Source of the DNA: Chalara sp. BL73
Taxonomy: Eukaryota; Ascomycota; Leotiomycetes; Helotiales
Assembly (NCBI GenBank): GCA_918026815.1
Contig: CAKJVC010000143.1
Coordinates: 1-64,000 of the forward strand
Length of the DNA stretch: 64,000 bases
Direction of reading: 5' to 3'
The position numbers and the translations under genes were made by a program. Shown here one piece after another: positions 46,469 through 58,624 of the stretch; position 1 is the first letter of the stretch, and each line of letters starts with the position of its first letter. The notes under the pieces are model-generated. The model was given only the letters and a program-made list of their open reading frames with translations. It searched no databases and had not been told where the DNA came from.

Positions 46469-49400
46469 AGACTTCACTTCTTCAAGACCACTTTTATTAC
46501 ACATATTGCCTTTGCATTTTCACGGCGTTTAATTCAGTCTCGGAGGAGATATTCATGTTACGATAAACACAATACCCATACCTCCTCTCAGGGCGGCGTT
46601 CACACATACCATCAACGGTTGTACAAAAAGCATATCACGGAGCATACATCACATCTCATCTCGTCATCAAAAAAAATTTGGGCACGCATATGGAGCAGCA
46701 TTGGCAAGGGAACTATACGGGCACGTCCCCGACTTTGGATTGAAACATCATTGTTAGCATGAAGGGATTCTAGGAGGCATACCAGTTTGGGCAAGGCAGC
46801 GTTTGGAGCAAGTATGATAGGAATGAAGGCGCTTGGATAACACAGGTGTTCTAGCTTGGAAGCTTCAGTTATTGTCAGCGATAGTGTTTTCTAGATGGCT
46901 TATGAATGAAGCCCAATGTTCAGATATCTTGTCATGATAACGAGAGCTCAGTCGAGCGAGGAGCAGCATAGCAATCAACATCATCGAGTCTGTTTCATGT
47001 AGACAGACCGGGCATTCATGCACACAAACTCTATACTTTCACTTTCTCTCCATCGTATCACTTTATGATTTGACGTTATCACGCCATTCAATCCTAACGA
47101 TCTTGACTTGGGCAATTATTACATCCTAATAGACTAAACTTGCCTTGGATTATGACAACACCACTTTCTCTCGGATGCATTGATTCAGGAGACACTTCCA
47201 CAGATCGGGAGCCGCCGAAGTCTGCCCCATAGTCCGTTCTAGAGTCGGGCCCAAAGGCGAAGGGTAGTGTAAAACGAATTTTGCACTACCGCCATTCACG
47301 GAAAGACTCGCCTTCACTACAATAGTTTTCCCCACAGCCGGTTACTCCCTCTCCCTCTCTCTCTCTCTCTCTCCCCATAATCGCCTGTATCAAAACCAAG
47401 GTGTTTTTCCATCAATATCCTAGATTAAACAAGGCCATAATCCTTGCTGCCAGCTATAATTCTCAGGCACTACAAGACTATAGCGGGAATGGAGGGGTAT
47501 AGCTACGAAGGGAAACCATCGAGGGACCGGAGATACCGACCGTCTCACGGATACGCTTAAGCGGGATGCCCAGAGAACTGGAACGCTCTATCTACGCCTC
47601 ATGCTTCTAGACACAAAAGGAAAACTTCTCTGCAGCGTGTCTAGTGTTAATACAGCAGAATGATTGGAAGGAGAATCTACTCCGGCAAAGTCTCTTCTCA
47701 CTCGTGAAGCCTCAATTTTGGGTTTGTTTTTGGGGATGAAGGAAGCATGATTTGCATGTCGATCCTTACTTGAGAAACGTTTCGTCTTTTACAAATCGTG
47801 AGAAAATGATGCCTTAGGTTGAGCGGGGATAACTTGTGTGACAGTGCTTTCTGGTACTGTATTGGCGGGGAAAAGCCAACGTTTGCTCATGATGAAGCCT
47901 TATTATTTATTGCGCGTCGTCATTGTTGCTCCGATTACGATGGTGTAGGTAGTGCAAGTCCGGCAGCGAGACTTTTTTTCCCCCCGGTTTGCTTAGGATT
48001 ATGGGCTCTTGTGGAGCCTATGAAGTAAGTATCTCGCCATCTCACGATCATGTCCAGGAAGGAGGAATCAGGAAAAAGAGGAATCAGGAGTCAGGCCCAA
48101 AACTCAATAATAGGCTGGAAGAACTAAAAGAGGGTTTGGATGGCTACACTCCCTCACTTGGTACAAAGGATGATGCCACCAGTAATCGCAGCACCAGCAC
48201 ATGAGGTCCCATAAAAGCACTCTGCCCAAGTCACGGCTTTTTGATGTGCTGGAGCTGAGCTTGGTATGGAGAAGAGACGATTAAGCCAGGCTCACACAGC
48301 GGAAGATCTGGCGGGAGTGCCGTCATGCTTCCACGCTCATGAAATACCATGTTTCAGCATCCCAAAACCTGCATCTTTGAATCCACTACTCCACATATCC
48401 CCATCAATCCCAAACCTCCATTCAGTGCATCATATTGTATCAATCCATATATGCACCTCTGAGAAGGTGTGGTCTAGATGTCTCAGCAAGTTAGCGGAGA
48501 TTGTTTAGCTGAGATATTTCATTAGCATGAAGGTTATGATTACAAAGGTGAAGGGTGTTGTCACCGAACAACGTTTCAGCACTTTTGGCCAGCTCATGAT
48601 CCCCGAGCCTTCTCGGTCACGGTGAACCCTTGCCGAAACCGCCTGCATCCTCCATAAAAAAAGAATCAACTCAGATCCCCAAGGCTGAGACTCACTACCT
48701 TACCTTAAAACATGGAGTAGAAAACTTTTTTTTCCCTTCTGGCGTCGTGAAGGAAGCTGAGGATGAGGTGAGGCAGTGTTCCCAGGTTCTGGTTCGGAAT
48801 GCCGGATCTCTTCCACCGGAATTCAAGTACTGGGGTGCAGGCACCGGAGAACCTATCCTTTACTAACTCTGTAGGAATGAGTACAGGAATAGCGTGTCTG
48901 TACATCACTGGTTCCTGGCTCTACACGTATCCAGACTTATTATGCTTCAACGGCTGCATTCGGTAACAAATTTGGGCTGGCAAGTCCTGACCAACCTGGC
49001 TCTTGGCGCGCTCTCGAAACATTACTCAAGCGAGAGTTCATTTTGACATGGAGCAATGCCAAATCTAAAGGAGCGGAAGCTGAACCGTCGTAGTGAAAAT
49101 TTCTCATTCGTTCGTGCAACCTCAACCATCCAATCTTACACTATCGCTCCCTTCTTTCCCCCCCAATGCTGGGCGCCAGACCTTTTGACGCCCTGGCTCT
49201 AAGATGAACAGCCAGCCTACCCTTCGCGGCTCGCGATGTAGGATCACATTAGCCGTCCGTCCCCATCATCAAATTTGAAGCTGATTCTAAACCTACATAA
49301 TACTCACCGAACGAATCAATGATGGCAACATGCGATCCTCCCCGGCTGCATCACACAGGAGGGACGGAAGAAAAGAACCAGCATGTTTTCTCCTTGCCAG

Positions 49401-49860
49401 TCCCAAGCGCCTAGCAAGGAGGCTGACGGGTGCTACCGCTTCCCGATTGCGCTAGATGCAACCCTGCGCTGTTCATCGTTCGATTTCCTGAGATCTGTAT
49501 GTGACGCCATTTTTCCGAGACTCCTTTTGCAGAGGTTTTGCTACCTTCCTCTTTGTGCATTTCCCCTGGTTACCCTTACTTGTTTCTTGTTTCTTGTCCG
49601 GCGCGGAACAGCGGGATGTGGGACATGCCTCGTGGCCGGGGAGGAGGAAAAGCAATGTTTACAGCTCTGGGTGAATCCGGCACTGCTTTTGTTTATGCAG
49701 TACAGCACCACCGAGCACATGTCTCAGCCGGTAGAGAACAAACGTGGTATTGCCTGTACGGTATGGTAGTTGGCTGATTCGTTACTTTTTTGGAAGGGCG
49801 AAGAATGGGAGCAGCCTCTTCCTCCCACGAGATATTTCTTGGGACAGGGCGGAAAAAGAA
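46469..49860. other. Gene-poor tract downstream of the ECL1-family gene
   Basis: Only short chance frames are present. A CT microsatellite lies at 47354-47373. No conserved protein, repeat family or RNA gene was recognised. Confidence 0.4.
47354..47373 (+). repeat. (CT)n microsatellite
   Basis: An alternating CT run of about 20 nt inside a longer C/T-rich stretch. Confidence 0.85.
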
Positions 49861-52458
49861 ACGATAGTTCGCCCGGGATATGTCCCATCGATCGTTCTAC
49901 CTGAGCTATAGCTCATGTCTCGGCGAAATATGCTTTCTTTTTGGTGAGAACGTTGCCTTGCATAGAAGTCTATGCGGAAGGTATTTTCGGTTGTGCCTGA
50001 AGGTGCGATGGATTCCGTCCAGGGACCGCCGTGCTGCGCGCTGTTCCTCATACTGAGCGCGGGAGTCCTGGAATACCCTCACGCTGGGTCTCTGTCGTAT
50101 TCAAGTTAGGGTTTGCTACTGATCTGCGATAATACAGGCGAGCGGCAGTGTCAGAAACGGCAATTACAGCGAGTACCTTTTTTTCCTCTCGAATGTTTCT
50201 CGACGGCGTCGTACGCAGGGTTCTATAGCACAAGCACAGTCCGCCAGCCCAAAATCTGCTATCCAAACATCCTACATTTCACAGCACAAGTCGTCAAACT
50301 CTGCACATCGCACTAAAACACTACTCGTCTCACGGCATTGAGTACAATACTCTCACGTGCAGTCACAATTCCACACCTAGACATATCCACGGTCATCTGC
50401 ATAATGCAATAACTTCTCGGGGGCATTATGACCTGTCAAGGCATCCACACGGCAGTGAGGTCCGTCCTCAAGCGCGGATAGCCATGTTGCCTACTCAGGG
50501 GATCACTCAGTGTAACACCTTTCATGGCATACTGGCCAGTTTCAGGTGCACATGGTGCTCATGCAAGATTCTGAGAAGAGAGAGTACCTTTACATATGGC
50601 TGCGTGCATATTTCAAGGGATCTAAAAGTCTTGTTTTGGCAACGGAGAGAGATAGACAGGCACGACATTGTGGCGTTCCTTCCTCAACGCTACTTTGCTG
50701 ATGGAGCCTTGATGCTCTTCTTTACACAATATCCTGTACTGGAAGATCAAGTATAGTAGAGCTGCCTAGGGCTTCGTGTGTGTAGCCTTGAGAAACATTC
50801 GTTGATGAACTGCGGGGAAGGCAAGGGTTGGTGAGACTTTTGTGTGTTTTTCATGGCTGGTGCCTTGAGTCAAGATGCAGCGTCTTACTGTACTTGAGTC
50901 CAGATGGGAATGGCCGGATGTCCTTCAATGCCTATCTAATTTTAGTGCATGGGCTTGAGTAGTGCTCAGAAGCCTATGAATGTCTCAATTCATAATAAAT
51001 TACATGCATTTCCTGGAGCCTCGGCATTTGCTCTAGTTGAGCACGTCTTTTTTCTCTTTTCACACCGGGCCACGTAAAAGGTTGATATGATTAGGCTCCA
51101 GAGATGTTTGCCTGATCTGCTGGTGCGGAGACAAACAAAGCTTGCAGAGGATGAATTGAGCAACTAAATAAATATTTTACCCGGCCTTAAAGTTCTTTTT
51201 TTTGCACTCGCCGAATGTGAAAAGTGAACATTTCGTCACCGCTCAGGCTTAGTTCCATTATCTGGTCAATGTTATCCACGACTAGCTTTTTGAAGTAGGA
51301 TGTTACCACAAATTATTTTCTTAAGTGCTGCAAATATTAGATGGGACCATAGAGTTTATAGAGTACCAGAGAGATCTGGCCGCGCTGAAACTTCGAAATG
51401 CAGCAATACTCTCAGTTTTCAAACCTGCGATGAATATGAACAGACATGAGTTCAAGGTAAGGAGCTAAGCGGCCATCGGCGAGATTTCCCAGCCATGTAA
51501 TTAGCTATATTCGCCTTGAGACAAGCTTCTACTTTTCAATATCCTTTTTGCACTTATAAGATTCATGCACATTTGATCCCTTTCATAAATCGTCCCATGT
51601 CTTTCTTATATTAGTTGTAGCTCTTTCCGTATAGAAACCAGTAAATTCATATTCCTGATTATATTAATTGATTTATTCATCGCTCTCAGCATCATATCAT
51701 GCGGCGTATACTGGTAGGCAACTCGGAAGTACAGTGGGGTTGGTCCTCATCGGTACCTGAATCGCCATCGTTTGAGCAACGCGACATATTGTGGTTCGGT
51801 TCGGCAAATATTTGGTTCAGATAGGATATCATTTTAGTATCGGTGGCTTGGTAGGACTAGGTCGACGGTTTAAAAGGATCTTGCCATATCGCCCACTGCC
51901 TAAGTACATCATCCCAGACGTTGACATCTGGGATGGCTAAGCGAGAACGAAAAGGGGTAGATTTACATTTTGAACTATGACCTGGCCAGCACTCTCTGTT
52001 TCCCATATCCGGATGAAATTGAGGGACAAATTCAGAATCCGAGTCTAAGTTTTTCTAACCCTTTTCTAACATAAACCTTTCGAACCATTCAAAGGCAGAC
52101 AATGGTTTTTCTGCTACACAAGGTTACTCTAACGACCTCGGCTGTGGTCACATCACAGGGCTGGGCACTCTAACCCTCCATCACTCAGGATACACATCAA
52201 AGATCTTGCCCGGGAACTGGCATGACGTGACCTGTATGAATTACATAAAGGACCCGAATGATCTCAGATCATGTATACTCGCCGACATCTTGCCTTCATT
52301 ACGACTTGTGTAACAATGAGCAGCGAAGCTATATTACCGTGATCTGTGGTCGTCCTCAACACACTTGAGAAGCAGAGACACAGAATCCACCAGAGACACC
52401 AGAAATTACTGTAGCCCATCTATTTCTCAGCCCCCAATATCCGACACCACGGACGACA
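49861..52458. other. Gene-poor tract upstream of the secreted-protein candidate
   Basis: No coding frame of note. Near 49867-49925 the minus strand has a stretch resembling a tRNA A-box (TATAGCTCAGGTAGAAC), with a weak B-box and a T-rich run after it. The stems do not pair well, so at most it is a remnant. The rest is unremarkable. Confidence 0.4.
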
Positions 52459-52890
52459 ATGCATCTAATCACCATTCTCTTCCCACTCCTCCTCCTAGCA
52501 CTCTCCGAGCTCGTTTCCAGTACCCCAATCGCAGAACACGGACGTATAGGTCACTATCGTGTATCCAGCGAAGCCAACAACGCTGAGATCATCAATGCCG
52601 ATACCCACGACCGCAGCCCAGCAACTTCTGTGGATTCATCTATCTTCCCGCCTACCCCTCTTCCCGCGTCCTCTCACTAAGTGGAAGAAAATCAGACGCA
52701 CGCCGACACCTGCAACGTGCAGAATCGGGACGGCGTCGTTATGTCAGCTGTACACGAGTGCTATGAATACATATCGCGACGGGACTGCAAGAGCGCTTGC
52801 CGTCGTCCCATATGCTCGTATAACGCTGGGCTTTTTTTTTCTTTGCGACGATGTAAATCAGCTTGCGTCAACGCCAGCATCATTTTATAG
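52459..52890 (+). CDS. Candidate small secreted cysteine-rich protein
   Basis: The first frame starts with a clear signal peptide (MHLITILFPLLLLALSELVS, cleavage likely near residue 21). An in-frame TAA at 52678 would stop it after 73 codons. The same frame then continues for 69 cysteine-rich codons. A 66-nt intron at 52630-52695 (donor GTGGAT, C/T-rich body, CACTAAG branch-like site, CAG acceptor) removes the stop and keeps frame. The spliced product is about 121 residues with seven cysteines in the last 60, including a near-repeat RDCKSAC / RRCKSAC. Small size, signal peptide and cysteines are effector-like features, but I recognise no family. The donor is weak, and a poly-T run inside the second exon is a frameshift risk. 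If the intron is not used, this is a pseudogene or a 73-residue peptide. Confidence 0.5.
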
Positions 52891-54490
52891 TTTGATTTCA
52901 ATATTAGAATCGATAATTTTCATTAGTGGTTGAATTGGGATGGAATAGGGTGATCTTGGTGCGATAGCTGATGGGTGAAAGTAGAATGGCCATGATATTT
53001 CCGTTTTGCAGATTGCAGAGTTTGTTCAGGGATCTAGAAGGTTCGCTATGTTGTATTGCCGGAAAGGAAACGGCTGCGGGGCGAATGTCTTCAGATGGGA
53101 ATTGGAACGAGGTTGTTTGAATGGGCAGTAACTCGGTATGCTGATAGAAGAATTTGGAGGAGTTGGTTTTGGTTAGAGAAGGTGTGTGGGGTTTCTTTGG
53201 GCGGACTGTTTGTGGCCCTGTTTCTTCTGCCTTTTATGATTGCTAAATGGAGGTTCATGATATGCACCAATAACCGCTTCGTATTGCTAGAGTATTTTCT
53301 GAGAAAAGTGCGCTCCTTAGCAATCACACTCTTCCTAGTTACCTGATTAAGGGAAGCCCTGCCGAATTCAATAGTGGATTTATTCTTGTTGCGTGAACTA
53401 AGGGTATATTTGCATTGATCCGGATCGAGAACTTTTGATGGAGATCCAGGGTTAGATAAATGGAGAGACCTAGTAGTCGATATTGCCATTATCGAATATC
53501 ACATAGTTATAAATTCTAAGCCAAGTAATACCACAGATAACATCTTCCTAACCAGAAGTCATCTCAACCTTCAATACCGGTTTTAAATAATGATAGCATC
53601 TCATATAACCGCCTTCATTATTGTTGTCCGAGCCTCGCTACCGCCAGAAACAAAGTAGGAGTAAGAATCTTGTTTATCAAGACTTTAAGCGTCATTTTTC
53701 ATCTCTGATGCGGTCCTAGATTAGTGAGGAAAAAAATAGGAGTTTTTATAACCCACCCTGACCAGTAGTAAATGAAGAAGCGCAACGATGGGGAAAAGTA
53801 ATGTTATGATAACATTTCTAAGCAGGGGAAGAAGAAATGATAACAGGGACGACTTGGAGGTTTGGTTTGTGGAGTGCCAACTCTAATGAGTTCAAAATTA
53901 ACATCTGCAGTTGAGGTTGTTTTGCTTGTCGAAGTTCTATCATTCAGAACTCACACTGGACTCAATAGACCCAAAGTTAACTATCTTATAGACGGCATGT
54001 CAACAACAGAGTGACAATCTAGCAAACCCTTGAATATCTTCGCAATGAGTTGTTGACCATTTTGTTAGAGGCTCGGATGGTGTTGAACGGCTCTAGTTCA
54101 GAACTTTGAGCCTAGAACTATTGATCTTCTTTAGTCTTAGCCATGGGAAGAGGATAAAAGCGACTTGGTTTTCATATGCAATATCAAAACAAAATACTTA
54201 CAACACAAACTTGTGAAGAGGTGTTGTAGGCCTTGTGATGGCTAAGGTGAAGTTAAGGGACATTCCTCCACACTCTTGGCAGCTTATGTCATCCGGCCTG
54301 GATTCGCATGCTGCTGCATAGAGCTTTAAGCAGCATCAACATCACTCTTTGCGCGCATGCCAATTCAAATTGCCAATTGAGTCAGACAAGCATATGAACA
54401 CACTAATTTCGCGCCTCCCACTCGCCCAGAACCCGACTATACCTCGGCGACCTTGCCGTTCACTTAATATATAATACCCAACTCCGCGAA
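52891..54490. other. Intergenic region, secreted candidate / VPS29
   Basis: About 1.6 kb with no convincing gene. A frame at about 53056-53346 has a hydrophobic stretch but no ATG near its start and no recognisable similarity. Confidence 0.45.
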
Positions 54491-55142
54491 ATGGCTTCCA
54501 GACTCGTCTTAGTTATTGGGGACCTTCACATCCCAGATCGAGCTCTTGATATACCTGCAAAGGTACCCTACTTCCTGTATCCGTCATAGAGCTTCACTGA
54601 TTTCCATGGAACAGTTCAAGAAGCTCCTCACGCCCGGAAAGATCGGTCAAACACTATGTCTAGGCAACCTAACAGACAAAGCTACCTACGAGTACCTCCG
54701 CTCGATCGCACCAGACTTGAAGATCGTAAAAGGTCGATTCGACGCTGAGGCCACCTCTCTCCCTCTCTCGCAAGTCGTCACTCACGGGTCCCTACGGATC
54801 GGCTTCTTAGAAGGGTTTACGATGGTCGCGCCGAACGAGATGGATCTCATGGTCGCGGAGGCGAATAAGCTGGATGTGGATGTGTTATGTTGGGGCGGCA
54901 CGCATAGGTTCGATGCGTATGATTATGAGAACAAGTTCTTTGTGAATCCGGGCAGCGCGACAGGAGCGTTCACCACGGGATGGGTGGGCGAGGATGAGCA
55001 AATGGTGCCGAGCTTTTGTCTGATGGATGTGCAGGGGATCGGATTGACGTTGTATGTGTATCAGTTGAGGAAAGATGCTAATGGGGTGGAGAGTGTGAAT
55101 GTGGAGAAGATCACTTGGACGAAACAGGTTGGTGGTAGTTGA
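54491..55142 (+). CDS. VPS29: Retromer subunit Vps29
   Basis: Vps29 has a calcineurin-like phosphoesterase fold and assembles with Vps35 and Vps26 for endosome-to-Golgi sorting. Exons 54491-54562 and 54615-55142 give about 199 residues; the join gives DIPAK-FKKLLTPGK. The fold is recognisable from GDLHIPDRA at the N-terminus, LGNLTDK, and the highly conserved NPGSATGAF. Several metal-site residues differ from the human protein. The HGH region reads GFLEGF (Glu near residue 90 instead of His), the HTH region reads WGGTHR (one His kept), and GDFD reads GRFD. It converges on the shugoshin gene over 321 bp. Confidence 0.94.
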
Positions 55143-55463
55143 AGGATTGCATGACGATGGCTTTTGGAACGAAATTCACGTGGGGTGGCTCGCTGCGGAA
55201 GAGCAGATAAATGTCCCAAAGATATATGTTGTGGTTCACCAATGAGCAAAGGGATATGATGTAGATGAACCACTATTGTGGGGGATATACCAGACATTAC
55301 ATCTCACTTCACGCAAAGATGGAGCTAGGCAGTTGGTATCATATCATTGCACAACGTCAAATAAACTATTAAAGATAAACGCCTCCTGCTAAACCCGTGT
55401 AGAATCGCTCATGAATCGCTCATAAACCAAAGAAACCACTACAAAGTGTCATGAATCATAATC
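55143..55463. other. Convergent 3' region, VPS29 / shugoshin
   Basis: This is 321 bp between converging stop codons and holds both 3' ends. Nothing else was seen. Confidence 0.5.
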
Positions 55464-57762
55464 TCATAACATCATGCTTCTCCGCCGTGCTGCGATTCTA
55501 TCACTCCTTGATGGCTCCCCCGTGATTGAATCTGCCCCGAAAGTTACCATGGAAGCCGAACTTGCTGCTTTCCTTAAATGCTTGTCCTCATTCTCCTTCC
55601 TTGAGTCGCCGTTTATCGAAGACGAACCTCTTGGGACAACGGATGATTGTCGTCTATGTGATACTGAACCCTCGGCTTTTCTTGTTCCAGAAATATTGGA
55701 GTCCTTAATGTCAGGAGCAGGACCACTGTCTCTCATAACGGTTGTGTGTCTCCTGGAAAACCTCGACGATGTCTTTTCTATTTTGACGGATTTCGCTGGT
55801 GCTTCCTCAAGAGGGGGTGGAGGAGAGCCCTGGCACTCATAAACGTCAACGTTATCTACTGCTTTCGCTGGCAAATTTGCGCCCTCGAGTGTCTTTTCCT
55901 TTGCCTCCGTTCGAGCTTTCCTATTCGATGCAAGAAGAGCCGACATGGCATTCCCTGAGCTCGCCCGAAGAATCTCTGATTCCTGGTTAAGTAGTGATTC
56001 TCTGCGCTTCCTGTGAGTCGATATAGAGTTGGGCAAGGAATCTGACATAGATCCTTTGCTTCCCAGAGGACTGTTCTCCATGGTGATGGATGATGGCAAT
56101 GGCATTATTTTCCAGGAATCATCGGTTTCAGGCTCCGTCTTGATTTTGGTGCTACCTGACCCGCTGATAAGCTGCGTGCTGTGTGGATTAATTCCTTCCT
56201 CAACTTTAACAGTGTTCTGCTTTAGCTTGGCTTCAGCAGCTACAGCATCAACAAGTTCCTTCGTTGGTCGCCGCATTTTGTCTCGTAGATTCGGCTCCGC
56301 ATAACTCACGGCACCTCGAGCTCGGCGACTATGCCGGTGACCATCCGACTCGGGCCCAAGATCAGCAGGTGGTGGTGTATCTCGGGACTCGCCCCTAGCA
56401 GTTGAAGGCTGTGACTCAAACGGCGACAGGATGTCTAGCGCTGCTGGAGTTTCGGGTTCTGGGATCACTAGATTTGCTTGAATAAGTGGTTCTTGTCCCG
56501 ATCTGATAACCACAGGCACATGCATCTTTTGCTGAGACAATTCTTCAGCCTCTTTAGACTTCAGATCGACGTTTTCTGGTTTCGCATCGTGACCAAGAGG
56601 GTCTTTTCCTCTCTTTCGTGGAGAGTTATTGACACTTTTCGGTGCTAACACTTTTCTTGTAGGGACTGTGTTGCCTGTCACTTTCTCTGAAGGTGCTCCT
56701 TTTGAGAGAGCTTTCTCCTTGGCCATTTTACTTGCTGGTTTTTCAAGAATAGCTCCAGGCCTACTCCTGTTCCTTTCATCACTAATAACGCGTTTGAAAT
56801 TGAAGTCGTCAATAATATCCTCAACTTTCCTTGTTTCTACATCGACTTCCTCCTCTTCCCTTGCGCTCAGTTTTCTCTTAGCCCCTGTTTTGAGAGTTCC
56901 CGTAATTTCTTTCATCCCTTGGCCAAGCTCCGTAATGCTTGCCATACTAGGCTCCATTGGGGCGATACTGTCTTTTCTTTTCTTTCTATGCTCGAGATTC
57001 ATTGCGATTGCGGGGTCGAGGCCGGGGATGTCTTCCAACTCGGGCTTTCTCGGCTTAACAGGCAAGTCAATTTTGACTGGGTCTTCATCTACAAATTGTG
57101 ATACTGGTGGAGGACCAATATCTGGCGAATCTGTTGTGTCTATAGCAGCGCCGGAAAGGATTGCTGTCAGCTCTTGTTGCCTATTCATCATTAGTAAATA
57201 GTCAAGTAGTAAAAAAAGCCGACGCACTCGAGAGTCCTTCGAGGGTAACACTTGTTTTCCAGGATCGGCGGTAGTCTGCCCTCTTGAGCTGCCATATCTT
57301 CACTCAACGCATAAATGTTCTTCGTTGCCCTCTGATTAGGGCTTTTGCAAGCATTTGTTCCAGTCTTATTTCCTGTCTTGGGCGAGTGCTTCTGAAGAGT
57401 AGGTTCATGATCAAGGCCGCTGATCAATGCACTAATTTCCAGCAGTTTAGATTCTAGTTGTGTTTTAATTGCCTTCGTATGCGCCGATTTCCTTTGGGAT
57501 TTGCCGTTCTCTATTTCGCCCTTGAGGCGGATGATCTCTCCCCTCAGCCCTAGATTCTCGGCAAGTAGTCGTGAGGTCTCATTTTCGAGGCTTCGAATCC
57601 GTAGCGATTGAGTAGAGTTTACTCTGGCGATATCACGATTCTGACGCATAAATCTGCGCTTCACTAAGGGATGTTACTCCTTTATCGGGGCACGAGAACG
57701 GGATGCGACTTACGAGACTCGATGGTTTCTACAGGCGCCGGTGGCTCATTAAGTCGTGCCAT
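55464..57762 (-). CDS. SGO1: Shugoshin, protector of centromeric cohesion
   Basis: Shugoshin recruits PP2A to protect centromeric cohesin and helps the chromosomal passenger complex sense tension. Exons 57762-57714, 57663-57228 and 57180-55464 give about 733 residues. The first exon supplies MARLNEPPAPVETIES and joins to LKRRFMRQNRDIARVNS. This starts the N-terminal coiled coil (about 17-75), the PP2A-binding region of the family. The middle is a long, charged, disordered region. The basic SGO motif, SRRARGAVSYAEPNLRDKMR, lies near residues 448-467 and binds phosphorylated histone H2A at centromeres. It is divergent from DAD2, also a chromosome-segregation gene, with only 306 bp between the two start codons. 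Confidence 0.93.
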
Positions 57763-58068
57763 TGGATTTGAACATGCGGCGGGAAGACCAAAAAATCATC
57801 AAGGCTTCGTTTATGGATTGTTCTCTATTGCTGAGTTCGTTGCACAAGAAGCAGAGCAAGCCGGCTAATATGAAGGCTGGATGTTGTGACGGAAACTTTT
57901 TGTGATCATGTTTATTTACTTAAGCCTTGATGGGGTTAGATTAAATGTCACCCCTGTCTATTCCCTAACAACGTGCCTTGGTGCCTTTTCATTGTTTCAA
58001 CGAAAATCGTAACAAGGCTGATTACTTCTGGGCTTGGTGAAAATTTACACGCTCTTTGCAAAACCAAA
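57763..58068. promoter_or_regulatory. Shared divergent promoter, SGO1 / DAD2
   Basis: This 306-bp spacer separates two mitotic genes read in opposite directions. It holds GGCGGGAA at 57778-57785, a perfect E2F-type core close to the SGO1 start. It also holds TGTTTATTTAC at 57909-57919, a good forkhead-type site near the middle. Both site types are known to drive cell-cycle-periodic expression in other systems. Their use here is an inference. Confidence 0.5.
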
Positions 58069-58624
58069 ATGTCATACTCTTCGCGCCCTTTACCATCACA
58101 CCTGCGACAAGGATCCACCACCTCGGGAAATTTGACCTCCAGTACCGCAGGACAGTCCCCGATTCTCCTAGCGCGCATCAATGAGAAGAAGGCAGAACTA
58201 GAGAACCTCAAGCAGCTGCGGGATCTTAGTGCAGGATTAGCAGGGCAGATGCAGATGCTTGAGGAGAAACTGGCGACGCTATCTGATGGCACAGAAGGTA
58301 GGCATCCAGTACGCGCTGTCCTAGACTCGGGCTCATGAGGTGGGGCAGCTGTCGCAACGGTGTTGAGCAATTGGCATAATGTTCTTCAGGCAATTAGTAT
58401 GGCGTCAAGTGAGTTCAGTTCCTACGTGTTCACGAATAAATCTAATAGTAAGCGAAGTGAAAATTCCACAGCCAAAAGAAACGGGGGAGACAGATCGTGA
58501 TGATGCGGCCAAGAGCACCGACTCTGCGCTTTCTCTGCCCCAAACTTTGGTTAGAATACCTACAGAGCATGCACCAATGCTGCAACCAGCACAAACTGGT
58601 ACAGGAGGTAGTGGCGATTCCTGA
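58069..58624 (+). CDS. DAD2: DASH/Dam1 complex subunit Dad2
   Basis: A small coiled-coil subunit of the fungal DASH complex, which rings or tracks microtubules and couples them to kinetochores. Exons 58069-58297, 58349-58408 and 58458-58624 give about 151 residues. The Dad2 core spans about 25-105: INEKKAELENLKQLRDLS and, after the first intron, AVATVLSNWHNVLQAISMAS. Exon 2 is only 60 nt. The last acceptor is ambiguous: 58458 gives SMKIPQPKE. An alternative AG at 58448-58449 gives SISEVKIPQPKE in the same frame, but it lies too close to the CTAAT branch site. The C-terminal 40 residues are low complexity. Confidence 0.9.

Noticed and set aside
49867..49925. tRNA-like stretch on the minus strand with an A-box-like TATAGCTCAGGTAGAAC
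   Set aside because: The B-box match is weak and neither the D, anticodon nor acceptor stems pair properly. At most it is a degraded tRNA or a SINE remnant; tRNAscan-SE would settle it.
53056..53346. 96-codon frame with a hydrophobic stretch
   Set aside because: It has no ATG at the start, and an antisense frame is open as well. No family is recognised.
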